A DNA stretch of 64,000 bases, taken from NCBI GenBank assembly GCA_963974125.1, contig CAXBCH010000022.1:1-64000 (forward strand), given 5' to 3'. The notes beneath the pieces are model-generated. The model saw only the letters and a list, made by a program, of their open reading frames with translations, ran no database searches and was not told where the DNA came from. Source of the stretch: Haliea sp963974125 (lineage in GTDB: Bacteria; Pseudomonadota; Gammaproteobacteria; Pseudomonadales; Halieaceae). Positions 34,400 to 42,479 of the stretch are shown one piece after another. The translations under genes were made by a program, and so were the position numbers. Each line of letters starts with the position of its first letter. Position 1 is the first letter of the stretch.

Positions 34400-35373
34400 C
34401 GACCCTTTTAATCGGAGTGTTCCTGCTCTCCCTGCTGGTGATAACGGCCGTTGCCATCGTGCGTGCTACCGACCTGTTCTCCGCCGTGATGCTGTCCGGC
34501 ATCTTCAGCCTGCTCATGGCCCTGAATTTTTTCCTGCTGGACGCGGCAGATGTGGCGCTGACGGAAGCGGCGGTAGGCGCCGGGGTCGCCACGGTACTGT
34601 TGCTTGCGGGTCTGCGCCTGACCCCGTCCACCGAGGCCAGGGGGCGCTCGCTGGGCGCGCTCTCGATCGCGGTGATAGGCGCCGTCGCCCTGCTGATGAT
34701 CTACGCCAGCTTTGGCCAGCCGTCCCTGGGCGATCCGCAGGCGCCGGCCCAGCAGCACGTCGCGCCCTGGTACATCGAGCAGACCCCGGAACTGGTGGAC
34801 ATACCCAATATCGTGACCGCGGTACTGGCGAGCTACCGCGGCTACGATACGCTCGGTGAAGTGTTCGTGGTGCTGACTGCCGGTATCGGCGTCATGTTCC
34901 TGCTGGGCGGTGGCCGCGGCAAACCCTTCTCGCGGCTCGACAGCCATGTCGAGGAAGGACTGAGCAAGCACCTGATTCCCAAGGTCATGGCGCGACTGCT
35001 GGTGCCCTTCATCCTGCTGTTCGCCCTGTTCATCCAGTTCCACGGCGAGTACAGTCCCGGCGGCGGCTTCCAGGCCGGTGCCATCTTCGTCGCCGGTATC
35101 ATCCTGTTCTCGCTGGTCCGCGGTGAGCGCCTGACGCTGGCGGTCATCCCCCCCCGGGTACTGCTGTGGATGAGCGCTGGCGGCGCACTGCTTTACGGCT
35201 CCGTTGGTCTCGCCGGCATTGCCATGGGCGGCAACTTCCTCGACTACTCGGTACTCGCTGACGATCCGATCCTGGGTCAGCACATCGGTATCATTGTCAT
35301 CGAACTGGGGGTCGGTCTGACGGTGACCGGTGTCCTGCTTTCCATCTTCCACGCATTTGCTGCCAGAGACTGA
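34396..35373 (+). CDS. Fused DUF4040 (MrpA C-terminal) and MrpB domain protein
   Basis: The 325-residue protein begins with GTG at 34396, overlapping the MrpG stop in a GTGA. Residues 1 to about 165 follow the DUF4040 and MrpA C-terminal membrane domain (ATDLFSAVMLSGIFSLLMALNF, YDTLGEVFVVLTAGIG). The remainder is MrpB-like (LVPFILLFALFIQFHGEYSPGGGFQAGA). In the canonical Mrp complex these parts belong to the large MrpA and to MrpB. Here the N-terminal MrpA antiporter domain is absent from this gene, so the subunit is split and re-fused. Confidence 0.87.
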   Translation: MTTLLIGVFLLSLLVITAVAIVRATDLFSAVMLSGIFSLLMALNFFLLDAADVALTEAAVGAGVATVLLLAGLRLTPSTEARGRSLGALSIAVIGAVALLMIYASFGQPSLGDPQAPAQQHVAPWYIEQTPELVDIPNIVTAVLASYRGYDTLGEVFVVLTAGIGVMFLLGGGRGKPFSRLDSHVEEGLSKHLIPKVMARLLVPFILLFALFIQFHGEYSPGGGFQAGAIFVAGIILFSLVRGERLTLAVIPPRVLLWMSAGGALLYGSVGLAGIAMGGNFLDYSVLADDPILGQHIGIIVIELGVGLTVTGVLLSIFHAFAARD

Positions 35374-35379
35374 TCTGTC

Positions 35380-35739
35380 ATGAAACTCCTGGGCCTTTTC
35401 AATTATTGGGTGTTCGCGGTATTGCTGATGATCGGCCTCGCCGCTCTTATCAGCAGGCAGAACCTGGTCAAGAAGATCATGGCGCTGGCTATCTTCCAGT
35501 CCGCGGTGTTCCTGTTCTTTATTACCATGAGCAAGATCGAAAACGGCACCGCACCCATTATCCAGGCCGGCGTGGACAACCAGGTCTTTTCCAATCCCCT
35601 GCCGCAGGTATTGATCCTGACCGCCATCGTGGTGGGCATCTCCACCACCGCCCTCGGCCTGGCTATCGTGGTGCGCCTGTACGAGGAGTACGGCACCATT
35701 GAGGACAATGAGATCCTGGCGATGGACCGCAAGGCGTGA
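35380..35739 (+). CDS. mrpC: Mrp-type antiporter subunit C (NuoK-like)
   Basis: This 119-residue protein has three membrane helices and the MrpC/NuoK pattern SRQNLVKKIMALAIFQSAVFLFFI followed by PLPQVLILTAIVVGISTTALGLAI. It begins six bases after the DUF4040/MrpB stop. The next gene overlaps its stop by four bases (GTGA). The NuoK similarity reflects the shared origin of Mrp antiporters and complex I. Confidence 0.9.
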   Translation: MKLLGLFNYWVFAVLLMIGLAALISRQNLVKKIMALAIFQSAVFLFFITMSKIENGTAPIIQAGVDNQVFSNPLPQVLILTAIVVGISTTALGLAIVVRLYEEYGTIEDNEILAMDRKA

Positions 35740-37226
35740 ATCTGGCTGACCACCTGCCGGCACTGCAGGTCGCGCTGCCGCTCCTGACCGCACCGCTGGT
35801 TATCCTGCTGCGGGCCGGCTTCCTCGCCTGGCTGGCCGCACTGGTCGCCAGCCTGGCATCGCTGGGACTCGCGATTCTGCTGACCGTGACCGTGCTGGAG
35901 ACCGGCACCCAGCACTATGCCGTGGGCGGCTGGCAGCCGCCGTTCGGCATTGCCTTGACAGTCGACGGGCTCAGCGCCCTGGTGTTGCTGCTGATAACGG
36001 GGGCCTCGTCGCTGGCGCTGGCGGGGGGACGGCAGTCCCTGCGGCTGGATATCGACAACCGCCGCGCACCCATGTTCTACGGCGCCTGGTTGATCGCCAT
36101 GGCCGGGCTGTGCGGTATCGCGGTGACTGGCGACGCGTTCAACGTCTTTGTGTTCATGGAAATCTCTTCCCTGGCCACCTATATCCTGATTGCCGCGGGC
36201 CGCGACCGGCGTGCGCTCTCGGCCGTGTTCAAGTACCTGATCATCGGCACCATCGGCGCCACGTTCTACCTGATCGGCGTCGGCTTCATTTACATGATGA
36301 CCGGCACCCTGAATTTTGCCGACATGGCTCTGCGCCTGGACGGTGTGATTGAAACCCGGCCCATTATCATCGCCGCGGGGTTCATCACCATCGGCCTGGC
36401 GCTGAAAGCGGCCATCTTCCCGCTGCATATCTGGCTACCCCGCGCCTATACCTACGCACCCAACGCCGTCACCGTTTTCATCGCCGCCTGCTCTACCAAG
36501 GTCGCCATCTACGTGCTCCTGCGTTTCAATTACGCGGTGTTTCACGGCAACCTGCTGGGTCACTCCGACCTGTTCAGCGTGTTCATCATTCCCCTTGCGC
36601 TGTCGGGTATCCTGCTGGCTTCCGCGATCGCCATCTACCAGGGCAACGTGAAGAAAATGCTGGCCTTCTCGTCCGTGGCGCAAATCGGTTACATCGCCCT
36701 GGCGGCGGGCCTGGCCTCCCAGGCTGGCCTGATGGCCGCACTGCTGCACATGTTCAATCACGCTCTCGCCAAGGGTACCCTGTTCCTCTGTGTGCTGGCC
36801 TTTGTCCTCACCTCGCGCAGCGCCATCATCAGCGACCTGCACGGCATAGGGCGGCGCATGCCCTGGACCATGGCGGCCTTCGTCCTCGCCGCGCTCAGCC
36901 TGGTCGGGGTCCCCGGCACCGCAGGATTCATCAGCAAGTGGTACCTCGTGGTCGCCGTGATGGAAGTGCCGGGCTGGGGGGTGCCGCTGGTTGCCGCCAT
37001 TATTGCCAGTTCCCTGATGGCGGTGGTGTACCTGTGGAAATTCATTGAAGTCGCCTACTACGGCGAGGCGCCCGACGGTGCTGCCGCAACGATGGAAGTA
37101 TCACTGCCGCTGCGGGTGCTGATCTGGGTGGCGGCACTGAGCAACGTCTATTTCGGGCTGTTCCCGCAGCTGCCGCTGGCGCTGGCCCAAAGCGGCACCG
37201 GCACCCTGCTTGGAGGCCTGAACTGA
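35736..37226 (+). CDS. mrpD: Mrp-type antiporter subunit D (first of three)
   Basis: The 496-residue antiporter-like protein has about 14 membrane helices. The key ion-path residues are visible: Glu in VFVFMEISSLATYIL, Lys and His in LALKAAIFPLHIWLPRAY, and Lys in CSTKVAIYVLLRF. The start codon is GTG at 35736. It probably carries the proton/cation exchange activity together with the following paralogue. Confidence 0.9.
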   Translation: MNLADHLPALQVALPLLTAPLVILLRAGFLAWLAALVASLASLGLAILLTVTVLETGTQHYAVGGWQPPFGIALTVDGLSALVLLLITGASSLALAGGRQSLRLDIDNRRAPMFYGAWLIAMAGLCGIAVTGDAFNVFVFMEISSLATYILIAAGRDRRALSAVFKYLIIGTIGATFYLIGVGFIYMMTGTLNFADMALRLDGVIETRPIIIAAGFITIGLALKAAIFPLHIWLPRAYTYAPNAVTVFIAACSTKVAIYVLLRFNYAVFHGNLLGHSDLFSVFIIPLALSGILLASAIAIYQGNVKKMLAFSSVAQIGYIALAAGLASQAGLMAALLHMFNHALAKGTLFLCVLAFVLTSRSAIISDLHGIGRRMPWTMAAFVLAALSLVGVPGTAGFISKWYLVVAVMEVPGWGVPLVAAIIASSLMAVVYLWKFIEVAYYGEAPDGAAATMEVSLPLRVLIWVAALSNVYFGLFPQLPLALAQSGTGTLLGGLN

Positions 37227-38692
37227 TGGGCGCGAACACCCTGCCAATCCTCCTGCTGGTGCCCCTGCTGGGGGCAGTCGGCATCGCCTGCGCCGGTCGC
37301 TGGCCCAACGTACGGGAGGCTGTCAGCCTGATTACTGCGGTCACGCTGGCGGTACTGGTATTCTCCTGGTTCCCGGAAGTAGCGGCTGGCGCGCGGCCCC
37401 AGGTCACGCTTTCGGAGCCGCTGCCGGGCCTGTCCCTGGCACTGTCCCTGGAACCGCTGGGGATGATGTTTGCCTGCATCGCCTCCTTCCTGTGGATCAT
37501 CAACACCATTTATTCCATTGGCTACATGCGCGGCAACAAGGAGAAGCACCAGACCCGCTTCTACATCTGTTTCGCACTGGCCATCGCCGCCGCCATGGGC
37601 ATCGCCCTGGCCGACAACCTGTTTACCCTGTTCCTGTTCTACGAGATTCTCACCCTCTCGACCTACCCCCTGGTGGCGCACAAGGGTGATCCGAAGACCG
37701 TTGCCTCGGCTCGCGTCTACCTCGGCGTCCTGATCGGCACCTCCATCGGCCTGCTGCTGCCCGCCATCATCTGGACCTGGGTGGCCACCGGCACTACCAC
37801 CTTTACCCTCGGCGGCATTATCCAGGGCAATGTACCGGGGCCCGCGGTGGGACTGCTGCTGGGCCTGTTTGTATTTGGCATCGGCAAGGCCGCGGTCATG
37901 CCGGTGCACCGCTGGCTGCCGGCCGCCATGGTCGCTCCCACCCCGGTCAGCGCTCTGCTACACGCGGTGGCGGTGGTCAAGGCCGGCGTTTTCTGCGTCA
38001 CCAAGATCATCATCTACATCTTCGGCGTCGACTTCCTGTTCAGCCAGCCCAGCGCCCAGTGGCTGCAGTATGTGGCTGCCTTTACCATCATCAGCGCCAG
38101 CATCGTCGCCCTGTACCAGACCAACCTGAAGCGGATGCTGGCCTACTCCACCATTGCCCAGCTGTCCTATGTGATCATGGCGACGGTCATCCTCAAGCCG
38201 CTGGCGGAGATCGGCGCCGCAGTGCATATTGCGGCGCATGCCTTTGGCAAGATCACCCTGTTTTTTGCCGCCGGTGCCATCTACACCGCGGCCCACAAGA
38301 CCGAATTGTGGCAGCTGGCGGGTATCGGCCGGCGCATGCCCATCACCATGGCGGCCTTCACCATCGGCGCCCTGAGCATGATCGGTGTGCCGCCGACGGC
38401 CGGTTTCGTCTCCAAGTGGTTTATCCTCGCAGGCGCTTTCCAGGCCGAGAACTACCTGGCGATCTTCACCATCATCGCCAGTACCGCGCTCAACGCCATG
38501 TACTTCCTGCCCATCATCTACTTCGCCTGGCTGGCACCGGCCACGCCCGGGGTCGATATGGAGCACGGTGAAGCGCCGCCGGCCATGCTGCTGGCGCTTG
38601 GCGTTACCGCGGCACTGACCATCGGATTTTTCTTCTTCAACCAGCCCCTGCTGGATCTTGAATCGCAGCTGGTAGAGAGTCTGCCGTTATGA
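37226..38692 (+). CDS. Mrp-type antiporter subunit D-like (second of three)
   Basis: This 488-residue paralogue of MrpD keeps the pathway residues: Glu in LFLFYEILTLSTYPL, Lys and His in FGIGKAAVMPVHRWLPAAM and Lys in AVAVVKAGVF. It starts on the last base of the previous stop (TGATG). Its divergence from MrpD in the first third suggests a different interaction partner rather than a recent duplicate. Confidence 0.9.
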   Translation: MGANTLPILLLVPLLGAVGIACAGRWPNVREAVSLITAVTLAVLVFSWFPEVAAGARPQVTLSEPLPGLSLALSLEPLGMMFACIASFLWIINTIYSIGYMRGNKEKHQTRFYICFALAIAAAMGIALADNLFTLFLFYEILTLSTYPLVAHKGDPKTVASARVYLGVLIGTSIGLLLPAIIWTWVATGTTTFTLGGIIQGNVPGPAVGLLLGLFVFGIGKAAVMPVHRWLPAAMVAPTPVSALLHAVAVVKAGVFCVTKIIIYIFGVDFLFSQPSAQWLQYVAAFTIISASIVALYQTNLKRMLAYSTIAQLSYVIMATVILKPLAEIGAAVHIAAHAFGKITLFFAAGAIYTAAHKTELWQLAGIGRRMPITMAAFTIGALSMIGVPPTAGFVSKWFILAGAFQAENYLAIFTIIASTALNAMYFLPIIYFAWLAPATPGVDMEHGEAPPAMLLALGVTAALTIGFFFFNQPLLDLESQLVESLPL

Positions 38693-38940
38693 ATGCACCC
38701 GACGACAATCATTGGCTCACCCGCCCCGGTACCATCCGCTGGCTGTGGCTCATTGGCTATGTCACCCTGGCCTTGACCGTGGCCCTGCAGTGGCTGATTC
38801 CGATCAAGGGCTATTTTGGCGTCGATGGCTGGCTGGGATTCGGCGCCCTGTTTGGCTTCTTCAGCTGCGTGCTGATGGTATTTGGCGCCAAGCTGCTCGG
38901 TGCCTTGCTGAAACGCCCGGACACTTACTACGATGTTTGA
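38689..38940 (+). CDS. Small two-helix membrane protein in the Mrp operon
   Basis: This 83-residue protein has two predicted membrane helices, about residues 18-38 and 45-68, with a GYFGVDGWLGFGALFGF segment. It overlaps the D-like genes on both sides (four bases upstream, eight downstream). I do not recognise a family. Its constant packing between two antiporter subunits suggests an accessory subunit of the complex. Confidence 0.8.
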   Translation: MNAPDDNHWLTRPGTIRWLWLIGYVTLALTVALQWLIPIKGYFGVDGWLGFGALFGFFSCVLMVFGAKLLGALLKRPDTYYDV

Positions 38941-40621
38941 GTCACTGCCACCAGCCCTCGCCCTGATCGGCGGCGCGCTGCTGACCGCGGCCATCAGCTC
39001 GCGCCAGCTGCGTGCCTTCGTGGTCATTGGCGCGCCGTTGGTGTGCCTGTACGGTATCTGGCAGGTTCCGGACGGCGTCAGTCTGGAGGGGGCCTTTCTC
39101 GGCTACCCGCTGGAACTGGTTGAGGGCAGCCCGGTACGCCGGCTTTTCGCCACCATCTTTGCCATCATGTCGGCCACCGGAGCCGTATTTGCCTTCAACC
39201 ATGCCCGCCGCACGGAACTGGTGGCAGCCCAGTTTTACGCCGCCGGTGCAGTCGGTGTCTGCTTCGCCGGGGACCTGCTTACCCTGTTCGTGTTCTGGGA
39301 GCTGATGGCCCTGTTTTCCACGGTCGTGGTCTGGTGCGGGGGCACGGAAAAGGCGCGTGCCGCCGGTATCCGCTACGCCATCATGCACCTGCTGGGCGGG
39401 GTGATTCTCAAGGTGGGTATCGAAGGCTTACTCATCAGCACCGGGTCACTGGATATCCGGCCGTTGCAGGCCACCGACTTCAGCACCTGGATGATCCTGG
39501 TCGGCATCCTCATCAATGCCGCCGCGCCGCCCCTGTCAGCCTGGCTGTCCGACGCCTACCCCAATGCCAGCCCGACCGGTTCGGTATTCCTCTCCGCCTT
39601 CACCACCAAGACCGCGATTCTCGCACTCATTCTGCTGTTCCCGGGCGAGTCGGTGCTGATCTGGGTGGGCGTGTTCATGATTTTCTACGGCATCATTTAC
39701 GCCCTGCTGGAAAACGATATCCGCCGTATCCTCGCGTTCTCCATCGTCAACCAGGTGGGCTTCATGGTCTGCGCGGTGGGTATCGGTACCGAGATGGCGA
39801 TCAACGGCGCCGCCGCCCACGCCTTCGCCCACATCATCTACAAGGCGCTGCTGTTCATGAGCGCGGGGGTTGTGGTGATGCGTACCGGCATGCACCTGTG
39901 CACCGATGTTGGCGGCCTGTTCCGCACCATGCCCGTCACCATGTGGTGCGGCGTGATCGGCGCCCTGGCGATTTCCAGCTTCCCGCTCACATCGGGTTTC
40001 ACCACCAAGACCATGATTTCCCAGGCCACGGTGGATGAGGGGTTGATGCTGGTGTACTTCCTGCTCGCCGCCGCGTCCGCGGGCGTGTTCCTGCACGCCG
40101 GCATCAAGTTTCCCTGGTTCGTGTTTTTCCAGAAGGATTCCGGCCTGCGCCCCAGGGATGCGCCCTGGAACATGACCCTGGCGATGCTGTTCTTCGCCGG
40201 GCTTTGTATCCTGCTGGGTGTGTTCCCGCAGCTGCTCTACCCGCTGCTGCCCTACGCCGTTGAGTATGAGCCCTACAAGGCGGGCAAGGTGCTGTTCTAC
40301 CTGCAGCTGCTGCTGTTCTCCGGGCTCGCATTCTTCCTGCTGTTGCCGTGGATGCAGCGCACCCTGACCATTTCACTGGATGTGGATTGGCTATGGCGCA
40401 ACGGCCTGCCGCTGCTGGCGCGCTTCGGTGCCCGCCTGGGCGCACCAGTGGTCAATGCACTGCAATCCCGACTCGGTGATGCCCGCGATGCGCTCACCAC
40501 CTCGGCCCGCAACACCATGGGCCACACCGGCCCCCTGGGGCGCTCCTGGGAGATCGGCACCACGGCGCTGTGGATCGTGCTGCTGTTGATGGTTTACGTG
40601 TTCGCGTACTACCTGTTCTAA
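38933..40621 (+). CDS. Mrp-type antiporter subunit D-like (third), lacking the conserved TM7 lysine
   Basis: The 562-residue protein has about 14 helices plus a C-terminal extension with extra helices. Glu123 of LLTLFVFWELMALF is kept and Lys226 of AFTTKTAILAL is kept. At the position of the essential lysine (LxLKAAIFPLHIWLP in subunit D) it reads GILINAAAPPLSAWLS, so Asn195 replaces Lys and Ser202 replaces His. It may therefore not pump by itself, or may use another path. It is the last gene of the operon, followed by a strong terminator. Confidence 0.88.
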   Translation: MFESLPPALALIGGALLTAAISSRQLRAFVVIGAPLVCLYGIWQVPDGVSLEGAFLGYPLELVEGSPVRRLFATIFAIMSATGAVFAFNHARRTELVAAQFYAAGAVGVCFAGDLLTLFVFWELMALFSTVVVWCGGTEKARAAGIRYAIMHLLGGVILKVGIEGLLISTGSLDIRPLQATDFSTWMILVGILINAAAPPLSAWLSDAYPNASPTGSVFLSAFTTKTAILALILLFPGESVLIWVGVFMIFYGIIYALLENDIRRILAFSIVNQVGFMVCAVGIGTEMAINGAAAHAFAHIIYKALLFMSAGVVVMRTGMHLCTDVGGLFRTMPVTMWCGVIGALAISSFPLTSGFTTKTMISQATVDEGLMLVYFLLAAASAGVFLHAGIKFPWFVFFQKDSGLRPRDAPWNMTLAMLFFAGLCILLGVFPQLLYPLLPYAVEYEPYKAGKVLFYLQLLLFSGLAFFLLLPWMQRTLTISLDVDWLWRNGLPLLARFGARLGAPVVNALQSRLGDARDALTTSARNTMGHTGPLGRSWEIGTTALWIVLLLMVYVFAYYLF

Positions 40622-40640
40622 CAACGCCTCGAACATAAAA

Positions 40641-40672
40641 AAACCCTCTGTGCCGTTGGACACAGAGGGTTT
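40641..40672. terminator. Bidirectional terminator between the Mrp operon and tRNA-Ala
   Basis: Twelve-base arms AAACCCTCTGTG and CACAGAGGGTTT flank an eight-base loop. A- and T-rich runs sit on both sides (seven As before, TTGTTT after), so it can end both the Mrp transcript and the tRNA-Ala transcript from the other strand. The downstream T-run touches the tRNA 3' end. Confidence 0.9.
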
Positions 40673-40675
40673 GTT

Positions 40676-40751
<76 letters not shown>

Positions 40752-40769
40752 GAAACTCTGAGGACGCGA

Positions 40770-40798
40770 ATTCTAGTGAGGCCGCCAAGCGGTGTCAA
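40770..40798 (-). promoter_or_regulatory. Consensus-like sigma-70 promoter for tRNA-Ala
   Basis: On the minus strand TTGACA (40793-40798) is a perfect -35 and TAGAAT (40770-40775) is a five-of-six -10, separated by 17 bases. Start would be near 40762, close to the tRNA 5' end. Confidence 0.85.
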
Positions 40799-40820
40799 GC
40801 GCATCCGGCAAAAGCCTCGC

Positions 40821-40937
40821 GTAGGAGCGCACTCCGTGCGCGATAGGTGGGAGCGCACTGGCCCAGGCCACCTTCTCTGTCCGCTGCGCGGCCATTCACC
40901 TTGTCCGTGCGCGATCGCCCGCGGAGCGGGCTCCTAC
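40821..40937. repeat. REPIN-like inverted pair of REP sequences
   Basis: GTAGGAGCGCACTCCGTGCG begins a 24-base unit at 40821-40844 that ends GCGAT. A second unit in inverted orientation lies at 40914-40937 and reads GTAGGAGCCCGCTCCGCGGG on the minus strand and also ends GCGAT. Both match the Pseudomonas-type REP shape: GTAGGAGC head and a palindromic middle that forms a hairpin. The pair spans 117 bases with a loop region between. A related GTGGGAGCGCAC fragment lies at 40847-40858. No RAYT transposase gene is visible in the window. Confidence 0.75.
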
Positions 40938-40945
40938 AGTCGAGG

Positions 40946-42349
40946 TTAGCAGTCGACAAAATTGACGGGCACCTCCAGCACGTTGATCGCGAGGCCGCCG
41001 CGAGCGGTCTCCTTGTACTTGTCCTGCATGTCGCGACCGGTATCTTTCATGGTCTTGATCACCTGATCCAGGGACACGTAGTGCTCGCCGCTGCCGCGCA
41101 GGGCCATGCGCGCGGCGCTGATGGCCTTGATGGCACCCATGGCATTGCGCTCGATGCAGGGGACCTGTACCAGCCCGCCGATGGGGTCGCAGGTCAGGCC
41201 GAGATTATGCTCCATGGCGATCTCCGCCGCGTTTTCGACCTGGGCCGGGGTGCCGCCCAGCGCATCCGCCAGTGCACCTGCCGCCATGGAACTGGCTGAT
41301 CCCACCTCACCCTGGCAGCCAACCTCGGCACCGGAGATGGAGGCGTTGATCTTGTAGAGGATACCGATCGCGGCGGCGGTCAGCAGGTAGCGGGTGACGT
41401 CGTCTTCGCTGGCACCCTTGCAGTGGGTCAAATAGTACTTCAGCACCGCTGGAATGATCCCGGCGGCACCGTTGGTGGGCGCGGTAACAATGCGACCTCC
41501 GACAGCGTTTTCTTCATTGACTGCCAGGGCATAGATGGTGACCCAGTCCATGGTATTGAGCGAATCGTCCCCCAGGCCCCCGGCGCCGGCCTTGAGCTGC
41601 CGGTGCAGTTGTGCCGCCCGGCGCCTGACCTTGAGGCCGCCGGGGAGGATGCCCTCGGCGCGGCAGCCGCGTTCGATGCAGGCATCCATGACCCGCCACA
41701 GGGCCAGCAGGCCGTCGCGAATCTCCTGCTCGCTGCGCCAGGCCTTTTCGTTCTCCAGCATCAGGGCGCTGATCGAGAGGCCACTGGCCTTGCACTGGCG
41801 CAGCAGTTCATCCGCGGTGGTAAATGGCCAGGCCTGCTCGGTGGGGTCATCGACAATGACGTCGCCCCCCTCCGCCGCGGCCTCGTCGACGACAAACCCG
41901 CCGCCCACGGAGTAGTAGACCCGCGTCAGCAGCACCTCGCCGCCGGCATCGAAAGCAGTGAAGCGCATGCCGTTGGCATGCCAGGGCAGGGACTCGCTGC
42001 GGTGCATGACCAGGTCGTCCCGATAGCTGAAGGCGATTTCGTGGTGCCCCAGCAGCCGCAGGCGGCCGCCCTCGCGGGCAGCGTCGACCCGGGCTGCAAT
42101 GTCCTCCACCACCACCCCTTCCGGGGTCTCGCCCTCCAGCCCGAGAATCACCGCCTTGGGCGAGCCGTGCCCGGCCCCGGTCGCGGCCAGGGAGCCGTAC
42201 AGTTCCGCGGTGACACGCTGGCACCGCTGCAACGCGCCCGATTCATCCAGCGCCAGGGCAAAACGGCGGGCCGCATTCATCGGCCCGACGGTGTGGGAAC
42301 TGGAGGGACCAATGCCCACCTTGAACAGGTCAAACGCACTGATAGCCAA
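40946..42349 (-). CDS. sdaA: L-serine ammonia-lyase (L-serine dehydratase)
   Basis: The 467-residue protein is a single-chain L-serine deaminase: AISAFDLFKVGIGPSSSHTVGPM at the start, then the iron-sulfur cysteine region VGCQGEVGSASSMAAG, LGLTCDPIGGLVQVPC and the C-terminal Cys. It converts L-serine to pyruvate and ammonia with a 4Fe-4S cluster. The start is best placed at the TTG at 42349, giving the usual M-AISxFDLFK opening with GGAG eight bases upstream; an in-frame TTG at 42355 is too close to that site. Confidence 0.9.
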   Translation of the reverse strand: MAISAFDLFKVGIGPSSSHTVGPMNAARRFALALDESGALQRCQRVTAELYGSLAATGAGHGSPKAVILGLEGETPEGVVVEDIAARVDAAREGGRLRLLGHHEIAFSYRDDLVMHRSESLPWHANGMRFTAFDAGGEVLLTRVYYSVGGGFVVDEAAAEGGDVIVDDPTEQAWPFTTADELLRQCKASGLSISALMLENEKAWRSEQEIRDGLLALWRVMDACIERGCRAEGILPGGLKVRRRAAQLHRQLKAGAGGLGDDSLNTMDWVTIYALAVNEENAVGGRIVTAPTNGAAGIIPAVLKYYLTHCKGASEDDVTRYLLTAAAIGILYKINASISGAEVGCQGEVGSASSMAAGALADALGGTPAQVENAAEIAMEHNLGLTCDPIGGLVQVPCIERNAMGAIKAISAARMALRGSGEHYVSLDQVIKTMKDTGRDMQDKYKETARGGLAINVLEVPVNFVDC

Positions 42350-42479
42350 GCTCAACTCTCCGGGTGGCTTTACAGGACGCTCATTGTAGGCTGCCGCCGC
42401 GAGAATACCACCGACCCTTCAGCGCTGGCCCCGGCGCCAGGCAGGGGCCGCGAGAGCTGCGGGCATGGCCAGGGACGAC

